A DNA stretch of 58,575 bases from NCBI RefSeq assembly GCF_030373225.1, contig NZ_JAUCZG010000029.1, forward strand, positions 1-58,575. The letters run 5' to 3'. The first letter of the stretch is position 1; each line of letters opens with the position of its first letter. The DNA comes from Hydrogenophaga sp. (GTDB lineage Bacteria > Pseudomonadota > Gammaproteobacteria > Burkholderiales > Burkholderiaceae_C). The notes under the pieces were generated by a model, which ran no database searches, was not told the origin of the DNA, and saw only the letters and a program-made list of their open reading frames with translations. This document shows positions 57,191-58,575 of the stretch, piece after piece. Both the position numbers and the translations under genes were made by a program.

Positions 57191-57691
57191 TCATTCAACC
57201 CACTGGATGCCACCCGCAGATTGGGAGGCCTCCAGAAAATCCACCACGGCCCGCTCGGCCTTGTTCTGTTCTTTCCCGGACAACTTGTCCTTGCGCTTTG
57301 CGAGCACGTCCGTTAACAGAACCACCTTGCCGCTGGCGTAATAAAACAGGATGCGGATATCGCCATGCCTGTACCGCCAGACGGTCTCTTTTCGCTTGGT
57401 CACCTCGCAGTAAAACGGCTCGAACGCTTCATGGACCGCCTTCTCATCCACCAGCTGGTTGAACGGCTTACCCAGATGGGACAGCTTCACGAAGTGCGCC
57501 AAGCCCTTCAATGCAGCGCGCTGATCGGCCGCCGACAAAGTTTGCACAGCACCGAACACGCTTGCGCTCTGACGCGTCGCTTCAGCGCACAGAGAAACCG
57601 GCCGGAACCGCCCCTCTGGCAAAACACCCCCGGTACTCAACCCGAAGTCTTCAGGACGGATTTCGGTTAGATAGCGAATTTGTTTAGGCAA
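57191..57691 (-). CDS. higB: HigB/RelE-fold toxin
   Basis: A probable ribosome-dependent mRNA endonuclease of the RelE/HigB (phage Gp49-like) type. The core is at about 60-155: HLGKPFNQLVDEKAVHEAF, then KRKETVWRYRHGDIRILFYY (split, 99-118), then KVVLLTDVLAKRKDK, and the basic segment GKEQNKAERA. The 166-residue length is greater than the usual ~90-110 because of an N-terminal stretch of about 55 residues. The start is TTG at 57691 with a stop codon just upstream. Toxin-first order matches higBA. Confidence 0.8.
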   Translation of the reverse strand: MPKQIRYLTEIRPEDFGLSTGGVLPEGRFRPVSLCAEATRQSASVFGAVQTLSAADQRAALKGLAHFVKLSHLGKPFNQLVDEKAVHEAFEPFYCEVTKRKETVWRYRHGDIRILFYYASGKVVLLTDVLAKRKDKLSGKEQNKAERAVVDFLEASQSAGGIQWVE

Positions 57692-57715
57692 AGCTTAACA
57701 CCGTTAGATGCCGAA
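57664..57715. promoter_or_regulatory. Direct repeats and inverted repeat at the TAC operon start
   Basis: Two 15-bp direct repeats, CGGTTAGATAGCGAA (57664-57678) and CCGTTAGATGCCGAA (57701-57715), match at 12 of 15 positions. An inverted repeat TAACACCGTTA (57696-57706) overlaps the second. One copy covers the first codons of the toxin gene. These are likely operator sites for the antitoxin; the actual promoter is not clear. Confidence 0.45.
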
Positions 57716-57810
57716 GATGTGGGGAGGCGCACCGATTGACCTCGGTTTTTGTGGGATTGCTTGGCTTTCCATGACTGTATTTTCATCCAGTTCCAAAGAG
57801 TCGCTTTGTC

Positions 57811-58500
57811 TCAGCTCCCCGCTTCCGCCTCCTGCAGCTCCTTCAGCGTGCGCCCCTGCGCGTCTTTCCATTTGGTGCGCCCGTTGGTGTGGCGCCCCAG
57901 AATCAGCACCGCCGCCAGCGAGGGCGAGGTGAACACGTAGTCCTGTGTGAAGCGCAGCGCATCACCGTCAGGCACCAGCACGCCGCTGTTCAAAAGGTCT
58001 TTCCGCTGGGTCGCGCGGGCGGGCCAGTTCTGCTGAAGCGAGGGCACCACCTCGGTCACCGCGCGCGAGCCTGCCTTGACCACAAACCCTTGGCTGGCTT
58101 CGTAGCCCGTGGCCTCTACCCCCTTGCCGGCGCAATACAGCAGCGGAGCCACCGGCGCGGCTGCATCAGCCCGAATCACCGTGGAAACAGCCGGCGCCGA
58201 CTCGAACGCGTGCACCCCCAACACAGGCAACATGCCCAGCATGTGGTCCAGAAACACCAGCATGTCCGCCCGGTCGGCCTCGCTCAGGGTGGGCTCGTTG
58301 GGAAAGTTGCCGTTGTCCAGCGGCACGCGCTTGGCCGCACGGGCCAGTGCGATCAGCCGCGCCTCCAGAAACTGCACATGCGCCTTGTTGAGCAACCCAC
58401 CCACCGCCACGAAACCGATGGCGCGGGTCCAGAAATCTTTCTGCGCGTAGTGGCTCTCAAGCCGGGGGCGAATCGGGTCACCCTCGCCCACGTAGAGCAA
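57811..58500 (-). CDS. GIY-YIG nuclease-family protein, 5' end lost
   Basis: The protein resembles the GIY-YIG plus DUF4357 family often seen beside restriction-modification genes. The YIG half is present (LLYVGEGDPIRPRLESH), then KDFWTRAIGFVAVGGLLNKAHVQFLEARLIALA with the catalytic Glu, and a C-terminal DUF4357-like region (KAGSRAVTEVVPSL). The part that should hold GIY and the N-terminal domain is absent: upstream the frame reads a short unrelated stretch and then meets a stop at 58567-58569. TTG at 58500 is only a nominal start, and the gene is probably broken. Confidence 0.6.
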   Translation of the reverse strand: MLYVGEGDPIRPRLESHYAQKDFWTRAIGFVAVGGLLNKAHVQFLEARLIALARAAKRVPLDNGNFPNEPTLSEADRADMLVFLDHMLGMLPVLGVHAFESAPAVSTVIRADAAAPVAPLLYCAGKGVEATGYEASQGFVVKAGSRAVTEVVPSLQQNWPARATQRKDLLNSGVLVPDGDALRFTQDYVFTSPSLAAVLILGRHTNGRTKWKDAQGRTLKELQEAEAGS

Positions 58501-58575
58501 GTCGCCCTCGCCGTCCGGCCGCGGGCGGAACGTGTCAATGACTTTGCGCCACCAGTGATCATGAATTTACTGCGC

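Overview
The window looks like the chromosome of a high-GC member of the Burkholderiales, most like Comamonadaceae (Hydrogenophaga-type). This is inferred from the whole gene set: an EarP/EF-P Arg32 pair, a phasin, a betaproteobacterial RpoD with a Lys/Ala/Pro-rich N-terminus, a dnaG-rpoD pair and PPK2. Most of the window is ordinary housekeeping and transport sequence. Both ends are accessory DNA.

Left end (1-4466): the 3' part of a very large mobile-element helicase of the polyvalent-protein type, open at the window edge and ending in foreign sequence. About 360 non-coding bases follow, then tRNA-His, the kind of place where integrative elements sit.

Core (4467-51998), in order: tRNA-His, ppiD, tRNA-Val and an HU gene; a tartrate/D-malate dehydrogenase with a divergent LysR regulator; EamA exporter and pgsA; an orphan HlyC-like acyltransferase lying between pgsA and uvrC; earP-efp; an AEC transporter and a LOG-family protein; an RND efflux operon with a divergent TetR repressor and an AcrR-like operator; a six-gene Mrp cation/proton antiporter operon with fused A and B subunits; a compact seven-gene minus-strand run (deacetylase, thioesterase, nitroreductase, FKBP, 2-hydroxyacid dehydrogenase, rmuC, MFS); phasin; a patatin-like lipoprotein divergent from an iron-binding protein gene with a Fur-like box; ppk2; an SDR gene behind a perfect palindrome; a GspE-like ATPase with a stand-alone copy of its own N-terminal domain; gamma-glutamyltransferase; acyl-CoA ligase; dnaG and rpoD.

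Right end (52022-58575): a defence-type island, all on the minus strand and in places visibly lower in GC. In transcription order it holds a 5'-truncated GIY-YIG gene, a HigB-like toxin, a HigA-like antitoxin with a long C-terminal tail, a SecB-like chaperone, a winged-helix protein, a type I DNA methyltransferase (HsdM) and a NERD-domain helicase. The toxin, antitoxin and chaperone form a tripartite toxin-antitoxin-chaperone (TAC) module. HsdM lacks HsdS and HsdR here and is instead packed tightly against the NERD helicase. This island is the most interesting part of the window.

Translation, replication and repair functions (earP/efp, dnaG/rpoD, uvrC, rmuC), envelope and transport functions (ppiD, RND pump, Mrp, EamA, AEC) and carbon storage (phaP, ppk2) make up the core. 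No rRNA, CRISPR array or complete insertion sequence was seen.
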